NCBI RefSeq assembly: GCF_003544935.1
Contig: NZ_CP032098.1
Coordinates: 1,736,001-1,800,000, forward strand
Reading direction: 5' to 3'
Length of the DNA: 64,000 bases
From: Malaciobacter molluscorum LMG 25693
GTDB taxonomy: Bacteria; Campylobacterota; Campylobacteria; Campylobacterales; Arcobacteraceae
In this document: piece by piece, positions 26,611 through 33,411 of the stretch
Layout: each line of letters starts with the position of its first letter
Position numbering within the stretch: the first letter of the stretch is position 1
Made by a program: the position numbers and the translations under genes
Notes under the pieces: model-generated
Databases searched by the model: none
Told to the model about the DNA's origin: nothing
What the model saw: the letters and a program-made list of their open reading frames with translations, nothing else

Positions 26611-26644
26611 AACTATTATATATCCTTATTGTTTTTTATACATA
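26611..26644 (-). repeat. Leader repeat, copy 2
   Basis: Copy of the leader found at 23603-23636, ending AATAAGGATATATAATAGTT before the ATG and continuing into the same MKK start. The two copies are 3 kb apart and precede unrelated proteins. Confidence 0.7.
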
Positions 26645-26672
26645 AACCTTGTATTTGTGGTTTGTTGAAGAG

Positions 26673-26707
26673 TAAAAAAAACAAGCACACAATATGTACT
26701 TGTTAGA
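26673..26707 (-). terminator. Terminator-like hairpin at the end of the SDR cassette
   Basis: On the minus strand AACAAGTACA pairs with TGTGCTTGTT (one G:U) around TATTG and is followed by eight T. It overlaps the R''-type core ATCTAAC at 26701-26707, whose complement GTTAGATAA matches the ATTAGATAA at the cassette's 5' end, so the hairpin may be the outer arm of a degraded attC as well as a terminator. Confidence 0.6.
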
Positions 26708-26714
26708 TAAATTT

Positions 26715-27455
26715 TTATCGCATAATCAAACCACCATCAACAGGTATTTCACTTCCTGTGATATAAGATGAATAATCTGAAAGTAAAAACAAAGCAACAT
26801 TTGCCGCTTCCTGAGCAGTACCTGAACGTCCCAAAGGAACTTGACCAATTACAAATTCTTCAAATCCTAACTTTGCTTCTTCAGGTAGAAAACGTCTAAA
26901 ATTTGTCTCAATTGGCCCAGGAACAAGTGTATTAACCCTAATATTTCTTGGAGCTAACTCTCTAGCCCAAGCACGAGCTGCCGCTGAGATAGCACCTTTT
27001 GAAGCTGCATAAAGACTAGTTGTTGCTGCACCTTCATAAACTGAACTTGAACTGGTAACTACAATAGAAGAATTGTTTTTTAAATATCCACTCAACGCAG
27101 CAAGTTGTAATATGGGAGCTTTAACATTAATATCCATTACTTCATTATATATGTCATCTGTTATCTCATCAAAATTATCTAATCTTGCAATCGCTGCGTT
27201 AAGCCATACACCATCCAAATCTCCATGCTTAGCAACAGTTTGGGCTAACATAGTACCCGTTGATGGACTAGCAGAATCATTTTTCAACGTAACAATACTA
27301 GAACCGTACTTCTCTTTTAAATCAAAAAGTTTAGACTCGCTTCTACCTGTTATAATTACTTTTCCACCAGACTCGATTATGTTTTGTGCTGCCACTAAGC
27401 CCATACCACTAGTTGCACCAGTAATTAAAATCAATTTGTTTTTAAAGTTATACAT
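26715..27455 (-). CDS. SDR-family oxidoreductase
   Basis: A 246-residue classical short-chain dehydrogenase. The cofactor motif is TGATSGMGL at residues 13-21, followed by the NAAIA strand and catalytic Ser in VVTSSSSVYEG, then YAASK (Tyr and Lys), NTLVPGPIET and the C-terminal GSEIPVDGG. An Arg after strand 2 (TGRSESK) suggests NADP. The substrate is unknown. It lies inside the cassette array, has a GAGAGG ribosome site, a promoter-like flank at 27472-27503 and a terminator, and its ends carry matching cassette cores. Confidence 0.9.
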   Translation of the reverse strand: MYNFKNKLILITGATSGMGLVAAQNIIESGGKVIITGRSESKLFDLKEKYGSSIVTLKNDSASPSTGTMLAQTVAKHGDLDGVWLNAAIARLDNFDEITDDIYNEVMDINVKAPILQLAALSGYLKNNSSIVVTSSSSVYEGAATTSLYAASKGAISAAARAWARELAPRNIRVNTLVPGPIETNFRRFLPEEAKLGFEEFVIGQVPLGRSGTAQEAANVALFLLSDYSSYITGSEIPVDGGLIMR

Positions 27456-27471
27456 TAAAATCCTCTCAATT

Positions 27472-27503
27472 ATCTAATTATTTATTCAATATACATTTAT
27501 CAT
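27472..27503 (-). promoter_or_regulatory. attI/Pc-like flank, copy C
   Basis: Minus strand: AAATGTATATTGAATAAATA followed by the core ATTAGAT. It shares about 19 of 22 bases with copy B at 28905-28936 and a weaker match with copy A at 29782-29813, which borders the first cassette. Confidence 0.5.
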
Positions 27504-27711
27504 CAAAATTCTTAATTTAAGTATATTCTATAGAAAACATTATTAGTATAAAAATATTTATTCTCTTGAAAAAACCTTAACACATAATCATTTCTAACAC
27601 ATCAGAAGAATTAAACGTTGAAATGATTGCATCGCTAAAACGGTTTTAGTTTCCAATAGTTATGAAGAAATATTGTAATTTTAGTTAATACTATATTTAT
27701 TTTTCTTTTAT

Positions 27712-27832
27712 ATATAACGCCTAAATAAATGGCAAAATTATACCAATTTACCTAACCAAATCAGCCATAACCTCAAATGCAAACCGAACCAAAAATAGCA
27801 CGTGTTTTTGTCCTTTAAGTTGTTTATTATGT
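27712..27832 (-). other. VCR-like attC site (after the ClbS cassette)
   Basis: A long attC of about 121 bases. R' on the minus strand is GGCGTTATAT, preceded by TTTAG. The distal part AACAACTTAAAGGAC and the internal GTTCGGTTTGCATTTGAG resemble Vibrio/Shewanella-type repeats. R'' is ACATAAT, one change from ACATAAC. The complement of the distal end shares TTATGTGAAT with the cassette's own 5' end at 28375, proving both ends belong to one cassette. Confidence 0.78.
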
Positions 27833-27837
27833 GAATT

Positions 27838-28353
27838 TCACTTGATGCAATGCACCTTTTTAAAGCGCCTAACTTTTGTACGCATATTTTTCATGGGTGA
27901 TGATGTATTAAACTGAATCATGCGCCCTAGAGACCATTGCTCATACCAAGCTACACCATACAACTCATGATTACTTAAGCTTGAAATGAGTAGAAGTATC
28001 TCGTTAATCGTAACATCTAACTCATTGAGCAGATCATTGTAATTCCAGTCTCGATATTCTTTGTAAAAATTTTTTGCTAGCAACCCAAGTTCGTTCCATT
28101 TATAGCCAGTTTCCGGAAAATACACAGGCTGATTTTGAGATTTTAAACGATACCATTTAAGAACGAGTTTCCCCCAACCAACCAAGTAAGCAACCGTATC
28201 ACTAACACTAATCAATGTACCTTTCACACTTCCTTCTATCTCGATTTTACGGGCTTTAGTTTCAGGAATTGCGCGATAATCAACCATTAGTTTTGGAAAT
28301 ATTGAGGTTATGGCTAACTCCAACTCATCCTTATTTTTGGGTACAGAAGACAA
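27838..28353 (-). CDS. ClbS/DfsB-family four-helix bundle protein
   Basis: A 171-residue member of the ClbS/DfsB family (formerly DUF1706). Conserved blocks are KNKDELELAI at the N-terminus, EGSVKGTLISVSDTVAYLVGW, FPETGYKWNELG and the C-terminal NHELYGVAWYEQWSLGRMIQFNTSSP. ClbS protects colibactin producers by acting on the cyclopropane warhead; other members have unknown targets. I start it at TTG 28353 because GGAGG lies six bases upstream and this gives the family's N-terminus. The longer frame to 28386 would run into the attC. Its GC content is clearly above the host's. Confidence 0.87.
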   Translation of the reverse strand: MSSVPKNKDELELAITSIFPKLMVDYRAIPETKARKIEIEGSVKGTLISVSDTVAYLVGWGKLVLKWYRLKSQNQPVYFPETGYKWNELGLLAKNFYKEYRDWNYNDLLNELDVTINEILLLISSLSNHELYGVAWYEQWSLGRMIQFNTSSPMKNMRTKVRRFKKVHCIK

Positions 28354-28368
28354 TTTCAACCTCCATTC

Positions 28369-28452
28369 ACATAACGCCGCCAGCAACCGTAACTTTGTAG
28401 TGAAGACGAAGCCGCAACAAAAAAGACATCGCCGTGCCTGACCTTGTTAAAT
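28369..28452 (-). other. attC site (after the GNAT cassette)
   Basis: An 84-base classical attC. Minus-strand R'' is ATTTAAC followed by AAGGTCAGGC, and the R' end is GGCGGCGTTATGT, with GC-rich arms. R'' complements GTTAAATT, the 5' end of the GNAT cassette at 28905, so the cassette limits are consistent. Confidence 0.85.
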
Positions 28453-28454
28453 TT

Positions 28455-28886
28455 TTATAGCACCATATGCAACAGCGGATAAGGCCTACCTTGACCATCG
28501 ACTGGTGACCGACCTGTTACTTTAAAGCCAATATGCTGGTAAAAACCTAGCGCCAGTTCATTCTGCTCGTTTACATCGACCTTTGAAGCTCCCTGCTCTT
28601 TGATAGCATAGGCCGCTAACATGGCCCCAATGCCCTTTCCACGTGCCTCAGGTGAGATGAACAACATCTCAATATTACCGTCATATACTCCGCAGAATCC
28701 CTGAATTTCGCCATTGCCGTTTTTAGCGCACCTTAAATCAACTGCGTCAAAATATTCTTCTAAAATTAACGGCTTTAACTCCTGTAGATCATCTTCAGCC
28801 AGAAAATCATGCGTTGCCCTGACCGACGCTTCCCAAACTTCTATCAGCTGAAAGTGATCTGCTTTTTCTACGATCTCAATATTCAT
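28455..28886 (-). CDS. GNAT-family N-acetyltransferase (cassette gene)
   Basis: A 143-residue acetyltransferase. The CoA loop EARGKGIGAMLAAYA is near residue 78 and KVDVNEQNELALGFYQHIGF near 105, with the C-terminal GQGRPYPLLHM typical of YjaB-type proteins. I start it at ATG 28886, six bases after GAGG, rather than at the GTG one codon earlier. GC content is well above the host average, which fits a cassette of gammaproteobacterial origin. It is unrelated in detail to the core GNAT at 13019-13450. Confidence 0.88.
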   Translation of the reverse strand: MNIEIVEKADHFQLIEVWEASVRATHDFLAEDDLQELKPLILEEYFDAVDLRCAKNGNGEIQGFCGVYDGNIEMLFISPEARGKGIGAMLAAYAIKEQGASKVDVNEQNELALGFYQHIGFKVTGRSPVDGQGRPYPLLHMVL

Positions 28887-28904
28887 CACTAACCTCGATT
28901 GAAA

Positions 28905-28936
28905 ATTTAACTATTTATTGAATATACATTATATAA
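28905..28936 (-). promoter_or_regulatory. attI/Pc-like flank, copy B
   Basis: Minus strand: TATATAATGTATATTCAATAAATA then the core GTTAAAT. A TTGATT box 16 bases before TATAAT makes a plausible sigma70-type promoter for the GNAT cassette. Confidence 0.5.
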
Positions 28937-29065
28937 AAAACACCCTGAAAATCAACAAATAATGTACATCAAAAATATCATATATTAGACCTTAATAAAA
29001 ATAAGAGGTGCAACAGCGACCAAGTGCAGTAAAACAATAGAAAAAGAGATTAACGATATAATAAA

Positions 29066-29118
29066 TTATAACGCCAAGCTCTCCGCAATATGTGTCCGAG
29101 TACAGCTTTTTGTTATGT
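29066..29118 (-). other. Short attC site
   Basis: A 53-base attC-like site. Minus-strand R'' is ACATAAC followed by AAAAAGCTGTACTCGGAC, and the other end is GAGAGCTTGGCGTTATAA. The AGCT arms pair. It sits between the DUF7079-like cassette region and the GNAT cassette, with 150 bases of non-coding DNA before the GNAT flank. Confidence 0.72.
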
Positions 29119-29427
29119 GAGGACAACATTGTTTGATACTAATTGATTGAACAAGCTCAATAAGCCTAAAAGCTGCTATACCTAATTTTTGGAAAAAACT
29201 TTTCAGCACTTGTCCAAGTAAAAGCCTCTACTTCTTCACTCACTATTTACATCTGCCATGTAACTGTCTGTACTGGTTGAAATAAACACTTAACATTTCA
29301 TCTTTTAATTCTTAATTCCAAAACAGATAATTACTTATAAGGCCAATTCTTCATCTCTTTTTCTTTCTCTTCACCATGTGAAACAATAATTGACTTTTCT
29401 GAACAATTCGGATATACAATCAAAGTG
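29119..29427. other. Gene-free cassette remnant
   Basis: 309 bases without a supported gene. A 34-codon leftward frame (29331-29435, MSNTLIVYPNCSEKSIIV) overlaps the stop of the DUF7079-like gene as ATGTCTAA and ends early. A GTTAAGT core occurs at 29288-29294. The stretch looks like degraded cassette DNA. Confidence 0.4.
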
Positions 29428-29772
29428 TTAGACATTTTGACTTTCATACGCTTCAGTTACACATTGCCAGCAACGCTTAATTTCTTTGATTATTGAGGGG
29501 TCGCCATGTATTGAATTCGGACGAACTGGTGCCGGAAGGTTTTGAAGCAACCAAGAATCAGACCAACCCTCCCAGACACCCGTAATAATTCTTAAATTGC
29601 CTTCCAGTACAGGGTAAACCTCATACCAGAGAATTTCTTCTGCTTCAGCCAGAGAAAGACCACACTCAGAAACTGTACGAGCAACATACTTGTATATATA
29701 GTCCTCTATTTCAGTATCTAGAAATAGATCTGATAAGGCTCGCCACATTTTTAATTGATCATCATTGTTCAT
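29428..29772 (-). CDS. DUF7079-like protein, first cassette
   Basis: A 114-residue soluble protein: KMWRALSDLFLDTEIEDYIYKYVA, then LSLAEAEEILWYEVYPVLEGNL and GVWEGWSDSWLLQN. The order 'ALSDLFLDTE... ILWxEVxPV... N... GxWxGW' matches small proteins I know as DUF7079, of unknown function; the family name is tentative. The start ATG 29772 lies ten bases after a perfect cassette core GTTAGGT, and the GC content is above the host's. First cassette next to the relic integrase. Confidence 0.68.
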   Translation of the reverse strand: MNNDDQLKMWRALSDLFLDTEIEDYIYKYVARTVSECGLSLAEAEEILWYEVYPVLEGNLRIITGVWEGWSDSWLLQNLPAPVRPNSIHGDPSIIKEIKRCWQCVTEAYESQNV

Positions 29773-29912
29773 TTTGGTGATACCTAACTGTTTATTAGTA
29801 ATACATTATATATTAATTACCCATAAAATTACTTAATAAAAATACATTTTTAATATTATGATATTAAGTTAGACAAAATCCTACAAATAGGCATATTTTA
29901 ATAAAATGCTAA
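29773..29912. other. Probable attI region
   Basis: AT-rich DNA between the first cassette and the relic integrase. It holds the flank copy A at its left end and a GTTAGAC sequence at 29868-29874 on the + strand. This is where attI would lie; individual integrase-binding sites cannot be resolved by eye. Confidence 0.4.
29782..29813 (-). promoter_or_regulatory. attI/Pc-like flank, copy A
   Basis: Minus strand: TATATAATGTATTACTAATAAACA followed by a consensus core GTTAGGT, where the first cassette begins. The TATAAT box points into the array, as a Pc promoter would. Confidence 0.55.
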
Positions 29913-30099
29913 GAATATCAGAAGTTAAAAATAGGTAAAAAACGACATACTAAGAATAAGAAAGAAATTAAAATCGAACAATTTCTTACTTATCGTGCAA
30001 CAAAGCTAAATGTAAGCTCAGTTACACTTGTACTTGCACTCTCTTTGGGAAAATCATGCTTTTAATACACTCTTATTTTTATATGAATAAGTCCAAGAA
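29913..30099 (+). pseudogene. Relic of an integron integrase (IntI)
   Basis: The + strand frame reads GKKRHTKNKKEIKIEQFLTY followed by RATKLNVSSVTLVLAL. It aligns without gaps to the IntI N-terminal domain pattern 'GKRHPxEMGxxEIExFLTxLAVxxNVSxSTQxxAL'. After about 22 extra bases a shifted frame gives NTLLFLYE*VQEV, matching 'NALLFLYxxVL'. No start, catalytic tyrosine domain or complete frame remains. Orientation, position beside the first cassette and the gap-free alignment support the call; the family comparison is from memory. Confidence 0.72.
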
Positions 30100-30103
30100 G
30101 TTC

Positions 30104-30122
30104 GTTAGAAAATAATTCTAAC
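30104..30122. repeat. Short palindrome with integron-like cores
   Basis: GTTAGAA, a five-base AT loop, then TTCTAAC: a 7-bp perfect stem whose arms equal the R' core of the attC at 26195. It may be a collapsed attC or a chance hairpin. Confidence 0.35.
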
Positions 30123-30161
30123 TTCGAATAAAGCAATAGATTTTCTTTAGATTGTGCTAGA

Positions 30162-30191
30162 TTTAGATGAAGATGTACTAAAATCTAAATC
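30162..30191. repeat. Inverted repeat downstream of guaA
   Basis: GATTTAGA and TCTAAATC separated by 14 bases, about 30 bases beyond the guaA stop. There is no strong T-run, so it is at best a weak terminator. Confidence 0.3.
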
Positions 30192-30221
30192 CAGTGCAAG
30201 ATGAATAAAAGCTATTCGCTT

Positions 30222-31757
30222 TTATTCCCATTCGATAGTTGCTGGTGGCTTAGATGAAATATCATACACCACTCTATTAATCCCATCAACTTCGTTGATA
30301 ATTCTTCTTGAAATAGTTTCTAATATATCATGAGGAATATATGCAAAAGTTGCTGTCATTCCGTCTGTTGCTTCTACTATTCTCACACAAACTGTGTTGT
30401 CATAAGTTCTGTTATCACCCATAACACCAACAGATTTTACATTTAGTAATACTGTAAATGCTTGCCATGTTTTATCATAGTATCCTGTTGATCTAAGAAC
30501 ATCAAGCATAATAACATCTGCTTTTCTTAATAATTCTAAGTCTGGTTTATTTACATCTCCCATAACTCTAATAGCAAGTCCTGGTCCAGGGAAAGGATGT
30601 CTTCCAATCATATCTTTTGGAAGTCCAAGTTCTAATCCTAAAGCTCTTACTTCATCTTTAAAAATTTCTCTTAATGGCTCGATTAATTCAAATGTCATCC
30701 AATCAGGTAAGCCACCTACATTGTGGTGAGATTTAATAGTTTTAGAAGGTCCTTTTACTGAAACAGATTCAATAACATCAGTATAAAGTGTACCTTGTGC
30801 TAAAAACTCAATACCATCGTGTTTTTTTGCTTCTTTATCAAATACTTCAATAAAAGTTTCACCAATAATCTTTCTTTTTTTCTCAGGGTCTGTAACTCCT
30901 GCTAATCTTTCTAAAAAGATTTCACTAGCATCAACTGTTATTAGATTTACACCTCTTGAAGCAAACATAGTTTCTACTTGTTCTCTTTCATTTGCTCTTA
31001 AAAGTCCATTATCAACAAATACAGGGATTAATTGCTCACCAATTGCTTCAGCTAAAAGTGTAGCAACAACAGAAGAATCAACTCCTCCACTTACACCACA
31101 AAGAACTTTTTTATTTCCAACTTTCTCTTGAATTTTTGCGATTTGTTCTTTTGCAAAAGATCCCATATTCCAAGTAGAATCACATCCACAAATATGTTTT
31201 GCAAAGTTTTTAAGAAGTTTACTACCTTCTTGAGAATGATATACTTCAGGATGAAATTGGAATGCATAAACAAGTCTATTCATGTCTGCAATAGCAGCAT
31301 AAGGAGAATTATCACTAATAGCGATTTTTTCAAATCCTTCTGGAATTTTCTCCACTCTATCTCCATGTGACATCCATACAATTTGACCATCATTTGTATC
31401 TTTAAAAATATCACTATCTTTTACGAAATTTAATTGAGCTTTACCATATTCATGATGAGATGCTGGTATAACACTTCCACCGAAATGTTGCGCAATCAAT
31501 TGCATACCATAACAAATACCTAAAATAGGAAGTCCTAATTCAAAAATTTTACTATCTGGATGATACGAATCTTCTGCATATACTGATGCTGGTCCACCAC
31601 TTAAAATAATTCCTTTAGGAGTTCTTGCTTTTATATTTTCAATACTTTCACTAAATGGAACAATTTCGCTATATACACCAGATTCTCTAAGTTTTCTAGC
31701 AATAATTTGTGTATATTGACTACCAAAATCTAATACAACTATTGGCACATGTTTCAT
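30222..31757 (-). CDS. guaA: GMP synthase (glutamine-hydrolysing)
   Basis: A 511-residue two-domain enzyme that converts XMP to GMP with glutamine and ATP. The class-I amidotransferase domain has Cys82 in GICYGMQL and His/Glu in [10 protein letters not shown] near residue 170. The PP-loop SGGVDSS is near residue 222, and the C-terminal dimerisation domain ends IEWE as usual. Start ATG 31757 follows AAGGAAAAT. It is core chromosomal sequence and marks the right border of the integron remnant. Confidence 0.96.
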   Translation of the reverse strand: MKHVPIVVLDFGSQYTQIIARKLRESGVYSEIVPFSESIENIKARTPKGIILSGGPASVYAEDSYHPDSKIFELGLPILGICYGMQLIAQHFGGSVIPASHHEYGKAQLNFVKDSDIFKDTNDGQIVWMSHGDRVEKIPEGFEKIAISDNSPYAAIADMNRLVYAFQFHPEVYHSQEGSKLLKNFAKHICGCDSTWNMGSFAKEQIAKIQEKVGNKKVLCGVSGGVDSSVVATLLAEAIGEQLIPVFVDNGLLRANEREQVETMFASRGVNLITVDASEIFLERLAGVTDPEKKRKIIGETFIEVFDKEAKKHDGIEFLAQGTLYTDVIESVSVKGPSKTIKSHHNVGGLPDWMTFELIEPLREIFKDEVRALGLELGLPKDMIGRHPFPGPGLAIRVMGDVNKPDLELLRKADVIMLDVLRSTGYYDKTWQAFTVLLNVKSVGVMGDNRTYDNTVCVRIVEATDGMTATFAYIPHDILETISRRIINEVDGINRVVYDISSKPPATIEWE

Positions 31758-31863
31758 ATATTATTTTCCTTAATTAATTTCACATTAGAAGTGATTTCTT
31801 ATTTTAATATTAATATGGTATCCAAAAAGTAGTAAATTCTAAGTTAAATAAGAAAAAGAGAGT

Positions 31864-31899
31864 AAAAAAAAGCCACTAAAAATTAGTAGCTTTTTTTAT
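31864..31899. terminator. Intrinsic terminator
   Basis: A 14-bp stem (AAAAAAGCCACTAA / TTAGTAGCTTTTTT, one mismatch) with an AAA loop between nhaD and guaA. On the minus strand it ends nhaD transcription. Confidence 0.75.
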
Positions 31900-31902
31900 T
31901 AT

Positions 31903-33285
31903 TTAGAAGTGACTGATTTGTAAAACTTCGTATTGAATATACCATACTAAAATAGATACAACATATCCAATAAATACAGTCCAAGCAAACTTCATATGTG
32001 AACCAAAAGTATAGATTCCATGTAATTTACCCATAACACCTACACCAGCAGCACTACCAAAAGAGATTAAAGAACCACCAACACCTGCTGTTAAAGTAAC
32101 TAACATCCATTGGTCAAGTCCCATTTCAGGATTTGCTTTTAAAACAGCAGACATAACTGGAACATTATCTACAATTGCTGATAGAAATCCAACTCCAATA
32201 TTTGACCAAGTTGGTCCTAATACCGATGGATCATATACATGAGAAGCAAGTGCTAACCATCCAATAAAATATAATCCACCAACAGCTGCTAAAATACCAA
32301 AGAAAAATAGCAATGTATTATTTTCAATTTTTGCTATATTATTGAAGATATTAAAGTGCTCTTTTCCATGCTTTTTCTTAAGACCATAAGCATAAACTTT
32401 AAGTAAAGATAGACCAAACATCATACCCCACATTGCTGGCAAATGTAATACTTGGTGAGACATTACAGCACAGAAAATAGTAAATACACCAAGTGCCATA
32501 ACTACTTTTGCGCCAGCTGACATTTCTGGTTTTTCTTCTTTAGAAACATCAAAATCAGGTTTTACATCAGGTACAAATCTTGCTAAAATAAATGCAGTAA
32601 CTAAATATCCTAAAATTGCTGCTGGAAACAGATATAAGAAGTCAGTAAATACACCTTTTCCAGCTGTCCAAGCCATAAGTGTAGTAATATCACCAAAAGG
32701 AGACCATGCACCACCTGCATTTGCTGCAACAACAATATTAATAGCACCTGGAACTAAGAACTCTTTTTTCTCTTTATCTATTGTAATTAAAACTGTTGAT
32801 AGAATAAGTGCAGTTGTTAAGTTATCAGCAATAGGTGATAAGAAAAATGCAATAAATCCTGTTACCCAAAAAAGTTTTCTATATGTATAACCTTTAGATA
32901 CTAAATTATATTTTAATCTATCAAATACTCCCATATGAATAAGTGATTCGATATATGTCATAGCAACAAATAAGAAGAAGAAAATCTCTGCAATTTCTAA
33001 AATTAAGTGTTCTGCTTGAATATGAACTAAATTCATATTTAAACCATTAATTGCATAATATAATGCAATAAGAATAAAAATAAAAGTACCTATAAATAAT
33101 GCTGGTTTTGCTTTATCTATCTCATATTTTTCTTCTGCAGCAACAAAGTAGTAACCTACTACAAAAATTAATAACGAAGCAAACCCAATCCATGTCATTG
33201 TTAAATCTGGGATTTCTCCTTGCCCTGAGCTTGACGCAAATGCGGCTACTGTACATAGGAAAAGTGACAGTATAACTTTAAACAT
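31903..33285 (-). CDS. nhaD: Na+/H+ antiporter NhaD
   Basis: A 460-residue ion-transporter-superfamily antiporter. The N-terminal hydrophobic segment with an ASSSG end resembles a signal sequence, and is followed by about 12 TM helices. LSPIADNLTTALILSTVLI and NAGGAWSPFGDITTLMAW are the conserved intramembrane loops of NhaD, and VDNVPVMSAVL is their C-half repeat. It exports sodium for pH and salt balance, consistent with a marine or brackish host. Confidence 0.9.
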   Translation of the reverse strand: MFKVILSLFLCTVAAFASSSGQGEIPDLTMTWIGFASLLIFVVGYYFVAAEEKYEIDKAKPALFIGTFIFILIALYYAINGLNMNLVHIQAEHLILEIAEIFFFLFVAMTYIESLIHMGVFDRLKYNLVSKGYTYRKLFWVTGFIAFFLSPIADNLTTALILSTVLITIDKEKKEFLVPGAINIVVAANAGGAWSPFGDITTLMAWTAGKGVFTDFLYLFPAAILGYLVTAFILARFVPDVKPDFDVSKEEKPEMSAGAKVVMALGVFTIFCAVMSHQVLHLPAMWGMMFGLSLLKVYAYGLKKKHGKEHFNIFNNIAKIENNTLLFFFGILAAVGGLYFIGWLALASHVYDPSVLGPTWSNIGVGFLSAIVDNVPVMSAVLKANPEMGLDQWMLVTLTAGVGGSLISFGSAAGVGVMGKLHGIYTFGSHMKFAWTVFIGYVVSILVWYIQYEVLQISHF

Positions 33286-33411
33286 TAAATCTCCTTGAAG
33301 TGTATTTCAAATAAAACTAAAAATTATTTGAAAATTTAGAATTAAATTCTGCCCAAAAAAGACTTAAATTTAACATACTGCTTTAATATACTTGACTATT
33401 AAGCTTATATT

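Larger units (their letters stand above)
23641..30122 (-). mobile_element. Fossil integron: cassette array with relic integrase
   Basis: About 6.5 kb of leftward genes separated by attC-type sites, with a broken IntI coding remnant on the + strand at the right end, in the divergent orientation normal for integrons. Five attC sites are recognisable, and for at least three cassettes the 5' end and the R'' core share complementary sequence (TTATGTGAAT for ClbS, GTTAAATT for GNAT, TTAGATAA for SDR), as expected for cassettes inserted as circles. No intact integrase lies in the window. The array sits between SnoaL-like and guaA genes. The left boundary is uncertain. Confidence 0.8.

Noticed and set aside
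26673-26704. The SDR downstream hairpin as only a terminator, excluding the SDR from the array
   Set aside because: The matching core sequences at both ends (ATTAGATAA and the complement of TTATCTAAC) favour a cassette, so it was kept in the array.
28354-28386. Longer ClbS-family start at 28386
   Set aside because: The extra codons lie in the attC of the preceding cassette; TTG 28353 has GGAGG at six bases.
31091-31370. Small ORFs on both strands inside guaA, and similar ones in aceE, aceF, lpdA and the MCP gene
   Set aside because: They are shadows of strongly conserved genes, without ribosome sites or family resemblance.
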